From: Gossypium raimondii
Taxonomy: Eukaryota > Streptophyta > Magnoliopsida > Malvales > Malvaceae
Reading direction: 5' to 3'
Assembly (NCBI RefSeq): GCF_025698545.1
Contig: NC_068573.1
Span: 2,547,001-2,611,000 of the forward strand
DNA length: 64,000 nucleotides
The notes under the pieces are model-generated. The model ran no database searches, was not told where the DNA came from, and was given only the letters and a program-made list of their open reading frames with translations. The translations under genes were made by a program, and so were the position numbers. Positions 11,327 through 23,995 of the stretch are shown here, piece after piece (the first letter of the stretch is position 1; each line of letters starts with the position of its first letter).

Positions 11327-14246
11327 ATGGCTAGTGTCCAAGATCAACTAGAAATCAAGTTTAGATTGATTGACGGATCAGATATTGGACCTAAAACCTT
11401 TCCTCCTGCAACCAGTGTTGCAACCTTGAAGGAAAGTGTTCTTGCTCAGTGGCCTAAAGGTCAGTTTGGCCTTTGATTAACACCGAATGAATATCTGCCT
11501 TTCGTCTAATTCTTTGTTGGTGGTAAAAGTACCATGGAGGTCCCTGTACTAGGAGTCAAATTGTATTTTGCCCCTAGTAAAAAATGGGCAAAAACTAATC
11601 ATTTTGTTAAAAATTCTATCTATTTTTGCTGTTAAAAACTGATATGTATGTCAGCTTGAGGTACACGTGGCAACTATATGGTTATTTTCATCAATCACGT
11701 CAGTTTTTAAGAAATTTTTAACAAAAAGGATCAATTTATTTTTTGATATAATGTACAGGGACTAATTTACCCATTTTTTAAGTAAAAGGGGCAAAATGCA
11801 ATCTGATTCCTAGTATAGGGGCCTCTATGGTACTTTTACCTTTATTGGTTCATGTTTTGTTGTTCTATTTGGTTTGAAAGTATAGGTTCATGAAACATGA
11901 TATTGCTTTTTCGAAGTTTGGATAGTTTACTTGTACTATTTGGTGTTTGATTAAATCCAAATGAATATTGTATTTTCCATATGTTCTTCATCTAATTGTT
12001 TATTGCTTGATGTTTCATTGTTCCATATGACATTGCTTTCCGAAATTCGTATAGTATATTTGTATTGTGGGTTTAATATTCAGATGAGAGAAACAACGCA
12101 AGAAAATAGAATAATTCTATTGTACTTTATTTCCTTAGGACTAAATTACATTCTTTGATCAGTAAATTGATTAGAAATGCTGTAAAGTACCATGAAGGTC
12201 CTTATACTAGGAGCTAGATTGCATTTTGCCTCTTTTACTAAAAAATTGGGCAAATTAGCCCCTATACAACAGATCAAAAAGAGCAAACCGGTTCTTTTTG
12301 TTAAATCTCATCCATTTCCACAATTAAAAACTAGTATGGTTGATAGAATAACCAGACCGTTACATGTGGCGTGTCACAAATACCTCATTTGGCATACAAG
12401 GACAAGTTTTTAACGGTAGAGATGGAACTCTTAGCAAGAGGATCAACATGCTCTTGGATCTAACGTACAGGGACTAATTTGCTCATTTTTTGAATAGAGG
12501 GGGCAAAATGCAATCTGACTCCTAGTACAAGGTCCTCCATGGTATTCTTACCTTACCAGTGTTGCTGTATGAATGAAATATTGCCAAGGCAACCAAGATA
12601 ACATGCTACAATATATGAATTAAGAATGTTTTTGGCCTTTTTTTCCCAGTAAACTCGTTTTTTTTTTCTTTTGATAAATGATGTTTGTATTCATCCAAAG
12701 AAGTTGGCAGATAAATTGACATATTATAAGGTTTTTGGCTTGCTTCTTTGCATCATAGGGTTTCTGTTGGAAAATGTGGCTTTTAGATTGTCCTTTTCGA
12801 ACACTATGAGGCACTTTTGTTGAACATTTTATAGTCTAATTCCAAGCAGAGATGATCTAGAAATTTGTCAATTTCTCTTTCTCGATTCTCGCTCTTAGGT
12901 GCTTCGCGTTTTTTTTGTATATTTTGTCAGCATATGGAAGTATTTGCAGTTAGTTTTAATTGTAAATTGAAGTTACTCGATTCAACTAAAAGCTTAGGTC
13001 AAGCTAAGTTCTGCCATCTAGCTCTACCTTTACCTTGCATTTGACACATGAGGAAAACCGTAAAATGCAGCGGCCAGCGTTTTAGTAAAGCACGCAAATT
13101 GTCTCTGATTGAATGGCATTAACCATTCCTATATACTACGAGATCTCTCTGCTCTTTTTTTTTCAGTCACTAAAATTCCATGTGTAAATATACAAATTTA
13201 ATTTTGGCAGAGAAGGAGAATGGTCCAAGGACAATGAAAGATGTCAAGCTAATTAGTGCAGGAAAAATACTGGAGAATAACAAAACATTGGGAGAATGCC
13301 AGAGCCCTCTTTGCAGTATTCCTGGTGGGGTGACGACTATGCATGTCATTGTTCAACCTCCTCTGGAGAAAGGTAGGATTTCGAAAATTATAATATGAAA
13401 ATTTTCATAACAAGCTGTAACGATTTCATCGTTTTAAGGTTATATATATAAGGGGAAATCCTTTTCCATAACAAGCAATAAATATCTTTTTCCTTTGTCA
13501 TTTTGTGATAATGATCTTTAGGTTAAAAAGGGAAAACCCGTTTGTTCAGAAATTGTTCAAGTTTGCTGTTTGAGGGTATAAGTACCATGGAGGCCCTTGT
13601 ACCAGGAGTTGGAGTGCATTTTGCCCCTTTTACGCAAAAAATGAACAAATTAGTCTCTATATGTTAGATCAAAGAGCAAACTGATTCTTTTGTTAAAAGT
13701 TTCACGCATTTCAAATGTTAAAAAAACTGGTTTATGTACATCAAAATGAGGAAACATGTGATCATTTTGTATAACTGTCAGGTTATTTTGGTAGCCATAC
13801 CATCTTTTACCGGTAGAGATTGATGAAATTTTTCACAGAAAGGACTAGTTTGCTCTTTGATCTAATATATAGGAACAAAATTACCCATTTTTTGAATAAA
13901 GGGAAAAAATGTAATCTAACTCCTAGTACAAGGACAATCATGGTACTTTTACCGCTGGTAGAGGTTTTCTGCTTTTTAGGTCAAATTGAAAACATTTGGT
14001 GATGTTCTCCATTGCTTTTTAGAGAAGTTTTAACTTGGTTTGCTTGGCCATTTCTTGTTTATAGTATTAGGCACTGGGCTGAAACCAACCATGCATTCAT
14101 GCTACCTTTTCCGAACTTGGAACCTTTTTGATGGTGCTTTTTGTGTGCGTTCCTTTAAATTAACTTTTGTTATCTTCCACCAATGAGCAGAGAAGAAAGC
14201 AATAAGCCAACCGAAGCAGAACAAATGTTTGTGTGTCATATTATAA
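11327..14246 (+). CDS. MUB: Membrane-anchored ubiquitin-fold protein (MUB)
   Basis: Three coding exons: 11327-11459, 13211-13372 and 14191-14246, giving 116 residues. Residues about 7-95 form a ubiquitin-like fold; signature stretches are QLEIKFRL, DGSDIGPKTFP and DVKLISAGKILEN. The C-terminus is NKCLCVIL. Cys113 heads a CaaX box (CVIL) for prenylation, and Cys111 is a likely palmitoylation site. MUBs lack the C-terminal Gly-Gly of ubiquitin, sit on the plasma membrane by lipid anchor, and bind group VI E2 enzymes (established for Arabidopsis MUBs). Start, length and all splice phases fit the family. Intron 1 (1751 bp) carries two MITE copies and intron 2 (818 bp) one. Apparently intact. Which MUB paralogue it is cannot be told. 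Confidence 0.93.
11522..11840. mobile_element. MITE family A, copy in MUB intron 1
   Basis: Begins GGTAAAAGTACCATGGAGG and ends with the inverted form TATGGTACTTTTACC. Inside each end come motifs such as TTTTGCCCC / GGGGCAAAATGCAATC. 319 bp, no reading frame. One of at least seven relatives in the window. Confidence 0.85.
12181..12552. mobile_element. MITE family A, second copy in MUB intron 1
   Basis: The left end TGTAAAGTACCATGAAGGTCC and the right end CCTCCATGGTATTCTTACC are degenerate inverted matches of the family A termini. About 370 bp, non-coding, 340 bp downstream of the previous copy. Confidence 0.78.
13574..13953. mobile_element. MITE family A, copy in MUB intron 2
   Basis: The left end GGGTATAAGTACCATGGAGG is matched by the inverted right end CATGGTACTTTTACC at 13953. 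About 380 bp, occupying nearly half of the intron. Confidence 0.82.
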
Positions 14247-15589
14247 TCTGCAACCTGAAAGGGGGCAACATCATTTTCAGGTGGTCCGTTAATTTTATGT
14301 TATTCAGACTCTTCATTTTTTTCCTAAAGTAGTTATATTTGACGCCTATGTTCAACATGTAATTGAGCATACCCGTCGGAATCACGCCCTAGTACTCTAA
14401 ACCAAGTTACATGCAAACAAATTTTCCTCAGATGAAGAGTGTCAGAAACTGAAGTTGCGGATCAGTGATGGTGGTTGGCAATGGCATCATGCACATTAAT
14501 CATATAGGTCATATGATTGTTTCGTTTTGTTTTGTTTTTTTCCTTCTGCTGGTCTATGCCTTACAAGTTATATGTGTAATTGATGATTGTCCATCCATTT
14601 TGTTCACTTTGTTCTATTTTCACATAAATTGTACTCTGCTGCTATCAAGCAACTTAATCTCGGATTTCATGTCCAAATACATCTCGTAGGACGCGTTTTC
14701 ATGGAATTTTTATGTTTCAGAATCATCTTTCCTTTGTATAGTACATTACCATTTCTTTTTGATAGTGTAACTTGACTCGGAACTCGAATTTGTGTCTTTG
14801 TTCATAGTTTTACCAAGAATAAATGTTGTGAGTTTGAGAGTTGTTGCCTTAGTAATTGTTCCTTTTTGCATGCCACCATTGTTCAGAAAAGTTCCATGTT
14901 GGCTTGGTCTTAGGGACGGCAAAATAATCCGGACCTGTGGGGTTTCGACTTGAACTGTTCTTATAGATTCATATCGAGGCAGAGGGTTTTAATTAAAATT
15001 TTCAGGTTTGGGATTGAACTTACGTTTTCTTAGTTGTGATATTTCTCTTCTAATCTTGTTATTTTTATCATATTTTTTATTTTCGTTTTATGGTTCATGC
15101 TCAAAGTTCGTGGTTACTTTTCTCAACAATGTCGTTTTTAAAGTTTGAACTTGAATTTCTCTTTGAGAAGATAATGTGCTTTATCATTCTCCCAGCACTT
15201 GTGATCTATGTGATGTATGCATGTGATCTGGCTTAATTTTAGTCTTTAAATATATGATGCAAGCTTGAATTTAATTTTTTTTATAAATAATATTTATGTA
15301 AATTATTTTAAGTACTTGCATCAACAAAAAATTTCATTAAAGAAGTATTTTGCAGAAAGCTAAATTGTTTTATTAAAAAAAGGGCTTGGGGGAATGGATT
15401 CAAACATAAAAGAAAAATTGAAGTACATGTTTAAATAAATAAAAGTTATAATATTCAAGCTATTCATAAAATTTTATAGGTACAATGATGGTTGATTAAT
15501 ATTAGATTAGAAAAATAAAATTATATAATAAATATATTTATAAAAATTAATATAAATAATATTAGTTAAATGGTAAAATTACTATATTG
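14247..15589. other. MUB 3' flank and gene-free DNA
   Basis: T-rich sequence after the stop codon is probably the 3' UTR (poly-A site not identified). The open frames at 14465-14775 have no protein-like composition. Beyond 15240 the DNA becomes strongly AT-rich. I see no gene. Confidence 0.5.
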
Positions 15590-15835
15590 GAAGGGCTCTG
15601 GTTCACCTAAAATGGAAAAATTTTTACTTAAGCCTTTAAATTTTTTAAAATTTTAAATTAGTAAAAGTAAAATTACATTTTGAACTTTCTAAAATGATAA
15701 AAATTTGAGTTAATTCTTTAAAATTTATAAAGATATAGACTATTAAAATAGTGATATTGTATTTTATAATCGTAAAAATTATAATTTAATTTACATCTTT
15801 TCTAAAAAATTTCTAGCTTTGCCCCAAAGAGGATT
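15590..15835. repeat. Dispersed repeat, copy 1
   Basis: Runs from AAGGGCTCTGG through AAATTACATTTT..AAAATGATAAAA to AAATTTCTAGCTTTGCCCC. It matches, with many substitutions, the segment at 33590-33835 in the same orientation. No termini or target duplication recognised; class unknown. Confidence 0.6.
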
Positions 15836-16229
15836 GGGTCTAAATCCTATTAGTTGGTGCAATCAATTGTTTTCTTTTATATATCATTTGAATTAAAATT
15901 TTAAAGTTGCGAAAACAAAATATTTTTAATTAATATAAATTTTAAGTGAATTTTATATAAATTTTAAAAATAAATTAGATCATTTTGAAATTCAATATAA
16001 ACTATTTTTATTTAATTATGTATAAATATAAAAATAAAAAGTAAATATTATAATAAAAATAATATAAAACAAACCTAAAACAGAAATGCAATTTATATTT
16101 ACATGACTTGAAAGATACTAATAGTTCAATTCTTTGACATACTAAATTTGCTCTGTTTTAAATTTTGGACATATCCTTGGTCTTTACTATCAATTTCTTT
16201 TCCAAGCATTTGCAACCAAGCAATTTTAG

Positions 16230-19200
16230 TGTAACATTCCTTACTCGTCTCGACAATCAGTATAAACAAAAAATACTACAATATAACATTTTCATAGCTT
16301 AAACAAAAATTTTCTTTTATAAAAACATTCATTCCATAACATATTAATGTTCTTTGAATCAAATAGACAACATTTAGAAACATTTAAATATAACAAAAAT
16401 CATTTCGGATAATTAAATACATATAGGGACATATTCTAATCATAAAACAAGTTTTTGAAGCTCTTCAACTCAAAACGAGGTCATTCGAGTTTAGAAAAAT
16501 AGGGTTTTGCAATAACTTAAATTTTAAAACAATTTAATAAAATATTAACAATAAGATAAAATCATTTTGAAAGCTTTAAAAATATTTTAAAATCATTTAA
16601 AAACTTTTCGTGAGTGATCAAAGGTGGCCAAGATCAAATACGAACTTCGAAGAGCTTAAAATGACCAAAATAATGTAGTGGGGTCCATCCAAGAGTAAGG
16701 TATTAGTACCTGGGCCATAGCTATCTTACCTTAGCCTGGAAATCTAAATTTTTAGCTACTAACTTGCAATGTTCCAAACTTTACCAAAACAAATCAACAA
16801 GTTTTAAATCAGTTTAAAACATTTTCAAAGCTTATTTAAACATAAATTCAAGTCTCAAACATGCTCATATCAATTTATGAATCGGCACCACATAAAACAT
16901 CCAAATAGTTTCAAATGACACTTGAGTTCACAAGTTAAAATACTTGCAAATTCTTAACCTAGCCTAAACCTTTATGTACATGCCAAAATACAAATAGCAA
17001 ATACAAACCATTACTAATCCCATCTTCTAATCTCGATGGTTATACAACCCACTAACAGCACAATCTTGGACTTCTCAAGAGAGTCTTCCACTTACGTGTT
17101 TTAACAACTAACGGTTAAACTCGAAGAGTTGAATAAGTACTCAAGAATTTCCTAACTTACCTTATTTGGATCAGTCTTAAGTCTTTTATGCACATAAAGT
17201 CTTATTTCAAATAAGCCACATATTCACAAATACCACATCAAGACTTAACCACCCTAAATCTTAAACTCCTAAATGAAATCAATGAACATATGGCTATAAG
17301 AGGAATGAGCTTATTTATGAGTACGTTAGAAAAACTCTAACAACAGGAAACTTATGTTTGATTAAACATTCATTAAGAATCATATGTCCGGACTTCATCA
17401 TGTGATCGACTAAATAATCATAATGTATAAGTTGAGCCTTTATAATTGGGTAATAAGAAATGAATTTGACTGTCGTAATTTAATATGTCAAATTAAGCTC
17501 TCTCGAGTACTTATGAGCTTGTTCTCAAGTAGTTTACACATCTTTTTAATTTTTTTAATCGATTCTTAGATTTTATTGTTAATGATAGCTTTTTTATATT
17601 TGACCTCTTTTAAGACCCAAATTAGTAAAACTATGTCGTTGTGAGTTTGATGATTTAATTGAGCTTGTGTAAGGAGATTATTAATGCCAAACATCAAGGA
17701 GGACCTCAACTGTTGTGGGGATCACGACACAGGTGCCTATGTGTCACAACACTAACCTTCTATCACCTTAAGGAAGTGAATTTCAACGAAAACCCAACTT
17801 GGATTAACATGTCATTGAAGTCTCAAAACTAAGTGTGTGGTGTTGCAATATTGAACCCTCGAGGTTGTGATTCCAAATCAATTGTTGAAGTGAAGGTACC
17901 TAGTGGCCTGCTGTCGAGGTTGGGACACCCGCAAGGCTATTGCAACACCAAGTGCTCCCAAGCCAAGCTCGTGCCACTGCCATGGATGTCACGACACCAA
18001 AGCTTAGGTGTCGCGATACTAAAGTTTGACGGGTGAAAAACTGCAAGGGCAATTTTGTGTCAAACTCAACTCAAGTCATCACATATTTACATATTCTTTA
18101 AGGGCATTTTTGTAAATGTTAGGGTTAAGGAATCTGATGCATTTAAGGTATCTTTATGCCACAACTAAATGAGGGATTTTTATCATCTTTTTGTGAACAT
18201 TTTTTATCCCCTCAACCGTTTTTAGCTTTCTAGGTTTTTCCTTTCTTAGCTTAGTTGTTATTTATGTTGTTTTGTTCCTTATTTTTAATGCACTTTTAGT
18301 TTTCTTCCAAAAAGATACAATGACCTATATTGTTATTTTGAGTTTTCCTTCAAAGCATTCAATAGATTTACATATTTTTAGTTATAAAAAATGTAAACAT
18401 ATTAATTTGGGCTGTGGATTTGTCAACATTCCTGCTGCCATTATCTTCATTAAGGACCTCTTCAAGAGTCACTTAGCATTTTTAAACCTTTGCCTCTTTT
18501 GTGGTTACTTGATGAATCATTTGAGCATGAAATTGGTTGGACTTTGTAGATAATGGGTAGGAACAAAGTTTTATTGTGGTTGGTTGATTGAAATGTTGCA
18601 TGATTATTTTAGATTTAGAGACTGAATTGCAAAAAATAAACTAAATCAAATAGACTTTAAAATGTAAAATTGACGACTCTAGGTGAACATTTAGATATGT
18701 GAGACTGAATGGATGTCCTATTATGAACTAATTTGATTGTCCCGATTTAGTTTAATGAGGTTGAAAGATAAATTGGACTAAATCGTCTACTTAGGTAAAA
18801 TGGTGATCGAGTGGTAAAATTGTACCAATTAGGTGTTTGAGCAATTTAGATTCCTAATACGAGAATTAATTAGCAATATGGATATCAATTGACCACTCTA
18901 TTTCATTGAATTAATATTTTTGTACTTTTAACTTTTGTTCAATTTAGTCCTCCTAGGTATAGTTTTGTTTAATTAACCTTGAATCATGGATTTCTATAAT
19001 ATATCACTTATTCATTAGCTAGCTAGACTTTTCAATTGCATGCTTGATCGTTCTCCATTCATCTTATCGTCCAATCTCTCTTGAGTTCGATCTTTAGAAT
19101 ACTCGGAGTGCTTTATTGTAATACTTATAAATAATACAACTGACCTGTCACACTTGCAATAAAAGTCACTTTTCATTTCTTGATATTTTGTGCTAATTCT

Positions 19201-20095
19201 CTGCTCAGTGTACATACGCCATGGTGTGGTCAGAATCCACTAGTAACATTAAAATACGACAGGAATGAATTTAATAGTAATCACTTCTAAAGGGCTTAAC
19301 GTTAATAGGGAATATGATAAGTAGGTTCATCCTTGTATATTTATTGAGCTTATCAAGGTCATGAGTTAGTTGTTTAAATGCGTAGGTTATGGACATGACA
19401 AGTAGCTTGTGATTTTCTGCTTAAGAGCTTTACATCACAATTCGAGATTTTGAGGTTTTAATGCATCTATGTTGGCTATCATTTTTATAGGGATCATGAC
19501 CTGTACACAAATACTTAATTTTGATTTTGTATTTGAGAATTGATTTGCAATTCAAAAACCTATTGGCATTCCTATTTGAGCATACATGGTTCCAAATGCC
19601 CTTTCGTGTATGTTTCACGACTGCCTAGTTAAAAGGTATTTTGGTGTGTGCTGGAGGTGTCTTTGTCTTGAATTTTTGAACTTCTTCTTCAAAGTTTCGG
19701 TACCTTGCTTTTAGGTATTGAAATAACCTAGTCAGTAACTCATTTAGTTCTAGGGGTCTAAAGTATCAGTACCTGGCTCAGAAGTTTTGGAACAATTGAG
19801 TTAGATAGCCAAAATCAACATACTGAGTTAGATGTATCAGTACATCTCCCTAAAGGTGTACATCTAGGCCAAACTTGGTTTATTGCACTATTTTGGCTTG
19901 TTTTGGATCTTAGACACCTCTAATCACTCCCAAGTCAATTTTAAATTGTTTCTAAATCCCCCAAATAATCCCAAACTTGATTTTATGATTTAAAAATTGT
20001 TCTAAAATTTAAATTTTAAAGATCTCTAGATTTTCGTTCCGTATCAGTAACATCTCCCATTCGTACAGTACACTAGGACTGATGAGGAGCGCTAC
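16230..20095. mobile_element. Probable LTR-retrotransposon-derived block without coding regions
   Basis: The left edge TGTAACATTCCTTACTCG is LTR-like, and the right edge GGAGCGCTACA at about 20095 would give TG...CA ends. The flanking bases (TTTAG and ACAAT) do not form a clean target duplication, so the limits are uncertain. Inside are LTR-like phrases (AAGGTATTAGTACCTGGGCC near 16700; CACGACAC/GTCGCGATAC near 17730-18020) but no gag, protease, polymerase or integrase. Probably an old solo LTR or a nested mosaic. Confidence 0.4.
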
Positions 20096-20109
20096 AACAA
20101 TTTACTTGC

Positions 20110-20235
20110 ATCATGTTTGGTTGGGAGAATGGCTATTTCATTCCTTCCTTATTCAATATAAATAAATATTCAATAGTTTGGTGGAAGAATGACTCATTCA
20201 ATGAAATAGCTTTTCCCCCTCTATTCACTTCCCTT
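20110..20235. mobile_element. Short MITE-like inverted repeat
   Basis: GGGAGAATGGCTATTTCATT on the left is mirrored by AATGAAATAGC..TTTTCCCC on the right, around an AT-rich core of about 60 bp. No coding sequence. The TTTGGTTGGGAGAATGG edge is familiar from dispersed plant repeats. Confidence 0.5.
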
Positions 20236-20278
20236 TGTAATAACCGTTATTTAGTGTTACGACGTTACCTTGAATAGG

Positions 20279-20304
20279 AAATATATATATATATATATAT
20301 ATAT
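20279..20304. repeat. (AT)n microsatellite
   Basis: A pure alternating AT run of about 25 bases. Confidence 0.9.
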
Positions 20305-20305
20305 T

Positions 20306-21169
20306 CAAATTTGCCCTTAAAAATATTTATATGATTAAATAAATAATAATTATATAAATATTAAATAAAAAATTTAAATTATATTACTTTAAATATACTT
20401 ATTAAATAATAAAATATAATTTCATAATTTTAATAATAAATATTTTATCACTTAAATATAGAGGTTGGGTCGGGCTGCAACCTGGTTTCAAAAAAATTCA
20501 AACTCGCTCTTGTTTTTTGGTTAGCTCGACCCAACCTGTTAACTCGTTTCATTGCTCAAATATTAATAAAAAGCTATATTTTTATATTAATTTTTGTATT
20601 TTTATAATTAAAATTACTTTTTATTGTTTAAATCAAATTTGGGTTGGGTCAGATCGGGACATTTTGGAAAATGAAAATCTTTTCCCAAGTTTAGATCAAG
20701 TCGAGTCGAACTTACTACATCAAGTGAGTTGCCTGGTCTATGAATAAGTCTATTTACATGTATTTAAAAATATTAAACTTTTAATATTTTAACATCTTTT
20801 CATATTTTAAGTAATTTCTTAGGAAAAGAGCTTGAATATTTATTTAAATAAAATTAGTAATTTTTCCTTTCAAAATTTGAGTTAAACACAAAACTTGACA
20901 TGAGTATTACAATTAGATATCTTCTTCAAAATTTTGAAAAATTCTATAATAATACCTTATTTCGAATATGTTTTACTTATCATATAAAAACGAGAAGTTT
21001 AAATAATTTATTATTATATTTAAATATTTTATTGAGTTAATATAATTTTTAATCGGATCATTAACTCAAGAATGAATTTACCAAAGACCCTTAATTTTTT
21101 AAAACAACTTTATCTTTTCACTTAAAATCTAGAAAAGCGATAAAAGGATTATTTATATTGATTTTGGGG
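20306..21169. other. AT-rich gene-free stretch
   Basis: Mostly A/T homopolymers. Motifs GGTTGGGTCGGGC (20462) and GGGTTGGGTCAGATCGGG (20640) suggest fragments of a dispersed repeat. No gene. Confidence 0.5.
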
Positions 21170-21436
21170 CAATTTACCAATAAAAGTCTTTTTTTTTAAA
21201 TTATCGAAACGGGCCCATTATTTAATTATTTACCGGAATGGTCATTTTCATGAAATCGCGCCCACGTCGATCTTGATGTCGAGTACGCGCCAGAAATCGC
21301 GAGTTCTTGACGTGGACGCGATTTTGACCAGCAGTGAAACGAGACTCCAACGGTCAAAAATTTGACCGTTGCCCCCCCAACAGTAAAAAAAAAACTATAA
21401 ATATCCCCACCCCTTTTTGTTTTTTCACAAACAAAT

Positions 21437-21600
21437 CCTCTATCATATTTCCTCTCAATTCCTCTCAATTTCCTTCCAAAATTCTCTTAATTTCCTTCCA
21501 AAATTCTCTCAAATCCATATTTAATTTCAATTTCCTCTCAATTTCCTTCAAAAATTCTCTCAAATCCATATTTAATTTCAATTTCCTCTCAATTTCATTT
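21437..21600 (+). repeat. Pyrimidine-rich tandem repeat upstream of PMD
   Basis: A unit of about 55 bp containing CAAATCCATATTTAATTTC and TTTCCTCTCAATTTCC is present about two and a half times, about 65 bp before the PMD start codon. It may be leader or promoter of the PMD gene (inference). Confidence 0.75.
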
Positions 21601-21664
21601 TTTAAAATAATTTTAAATTTTTTTATATTTTTTATAAATCATAAAAATTTGTACGATTTCATCA

Positions 21665-23812
21665 ATGGCCGGATCATTGACTCGTCTTGATAGGCATCAC
21701 ATATCGGTGGAACAAATGACAATGGTAAGTGTTAAATTTAATTTTTAAATATTATTTAAGAATTTTTTATTTATGTATTTTTAGATAATTATTAATTTAT
21801 TATTTGTTATAAAAGTTTGAAGATCGGGTACTGGAATGCAATATCCGGAATATGCATGCTCCTCCATCATCGTTGGTAGAGAACTACCTGCGGGAAGCTT
21901 GTTTTTGGCACGTGGCGACGGTAGGCCGGGGATGCAAGTTGGAACCGAAACTGATCAGTGCGTTGATCGAGAGGTAGAGACCCGAGACGCACACATTCCA
22001 TCTTCCATGTGGAGAGTGCACTATCACTCTAGAAGATGTTAGTCTGCAGTTGAAATTGCCGGTGGACGGGCACCTAGTCACCGGGTCTGCCCAATCTAGC
22101 AATTGGGAGACGGTGTGCTACGAGCTTTTGGACGCTATTCCGGAGAAAATGGAGGGAGGTAAGGTCGAGATGGGCTGGTTACGTGACACATTCCCTGATC
22201 TGGATGAAGATTCAACCGAAATTGAAAGAATCCGATATGCTCTGGCATACATTCTTCAAATAATTAGAGGTTATCTGATGCCCAACACGTCACGGAGCCG
22301 CGTACATCTAAGATGGCTGCTAAAACTCGTTGATTTTAGAGCAGCCGGTGAATTGAGTTGGGGGTCTGCCGTCTTGGCAACATTATATCGGGAGATGTGC
22401 GGGGCGACGCGACCGATGAGGGCAAACATCGGAGGTTGCCTGTCACTACTGCAGTCATGGACACGGTTTCGCTTTTTTACGTCCTCGAGTGAACCACCCA
22501 TATACATTCCCACTCATAACGAGGTAAATTTTATTATATTACATTTTACAATTATTATTTAGATTTTAAAAATAAAAGTACGCTAAAAATTTATTGAATT
22601 AGGTGGAACCATCCGGCAAGTTATGCTCGATTACCGTCCTCTCTTGAAGATATACGGCTTCTATTGGACCAACGGTTGGAAGCAGAAGTAAGTATTATTA
22701 CAAATAGATATTTCCATACATTCGCTATTCGATTAATATTTAGTATTTAGTATTTAGTATTATGTATATAACTAATATTTCTATCATGTTCATATAATTT
22801 CAATGGACACCATACGAGGATCCGGCAATTCGGGCAATAATCCCGGAAGAGTTTTTACAAAATCCACAAGCTTGGCACGTGAAAGTCGTGTTGGTCAACT
22901 ACGCAACCGTGGAGCCGCACTGCATGCATGAGTGCTACGACGCTTGATGTAGACAACCGATTCGGTGGATCCTGAGGTGTTTGACGATCAACACAAAGTT
23001 GACCTTCGGTAATTGAATACAGATTGGACGAGATACTGGTCTGAGTACATGGAAATGTGGGAAGATCGGTATGAATATTTACCTACTCGGGAACCAATCA
23101 TCGTTCCGGAGTTATCGTGCATTCCAGAATACATGCCATGGTTTAGGATCCATGGCAAGCCGTATTTACTGACGCCAGAGGAGAGGCAGCGGCAAATACG
23201 TGTCGAAAGGGTAAGGCGCGGGCCTCTAAATCCAAGACGATAAGATGAAGGCAGCCCCTCAACGAGGCCCAGACATTCACCTGGCTCATCATCAGCGGCC
23301 ATAAGATCACCAGGCCCAACGAGAGCACCGACGCAGCAGTTCAACCGATGATACCCACTCAACCGCCTTTTTAGATGATGCCAGGTGCGTTTCCTAGCCC
23401 TTATATGTACCCTAACCCTTATATGTATTGTTTTCCAAGTCCTATGGCAGGTTGGAGCCAAATGCCCAGTTTAGCTCCATTTCCTGTTATGCCGAGCGGA
23501 CCGCCGATGTATAGGCCAACGGCGCATGAGGGATCGCAAGGGGGGCCGTCGGGGAGCTCTCATTTTTACCAATCCCCACCAACGTATGGGTTTCAAACAC
23601 CGTCGCCGTTCCTGATGCAAACACCTCCACATACACTATTCTTTGAAGGTGGATCATCGTCTCAAGTCCGACAACTAGATGCCGAACCGGAAGAATCAGA
23701 ATCCCCACCGGAGGAACAACAACCGTCGCCGGAAGCTAGAGAAATGAGGAATCCAGCGCGTAACCATCGATGGCCGCCATGTGGCACTGAATCCCCCGGG
23801 CATAGACATTGA
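21665..23812 (+). pseudogene. Plant mobile domain (PMD) protein, MAIN-like, transposon-borne, broken
   Basis: Exon 1 21665-21724 (MAGSLTRLDRHHISVEQ...), exon 2 21816-22523, a further exon from about 22602, and later pieces reaching the proline-rich tail that ends at 23812. Diagnostic PMD phrases include FHLPCGECTITLEDV, SWGSAVLATLYREMC, IGGCLSLLQSW and WTPYEDPAIR. The C-terminal part (about 23375-23812) is rich in Pro, Tyr and Ser. PMD proteins include Arabidopsis MAIN/MAIL1 and many transposon-encoded relatives. Broken: TAG at 21975-21977 replaces the Trp expected before RPETHTF, a stop follows HECYDA near 22946, and frame changes occur near 23240. It lies in convergent orientation to the MULE remnant. 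Confidence 0.85.
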
Positions 23813-23904
23813 TTGCCGTATTTAAATTTATTTGTACAAATATTTTGAATATTTTGATATTATTTTATGTAAAAAAATAGAAATTTTTTGAGTTATTTTG
23901 ATAT

Positions 23905-23995
23905 TATTTAATGTAATAAAATAAAAGTTTATTTGATGTAATAAAATAGAAGTTTATTTGATGTAATAAAATAGAAGTTTATTTGATGTAATAAA
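23905..23995. repeat. Tandem repeat of about 27 bp after the PMD stop
   Basis: A unit like TTTATTTGATGTAATAAAAT occurs three to four times in direct order, leading straight into the telomere-like array. Confidence 0.85.

Noticed and set aside
17833..18553. Open frames of 67 and 93 codons
   Set aside because: They fall in LTR-like sequence with GTCGCGAT/CACGACAC motifs; composition is not protein-like.
16225..20100. A clean target duplication for the 16.2-20.1 kb block
   Set aside because: TTTAG and ACAAT do not match; shifting the right edge gives TTTAC but breaks the CA end.
22988..23461. A 157-codon minus-strand ORF
   Set aside because: It is antisense to the PMD gene, where the plus strand shows clear PMD family phrases.
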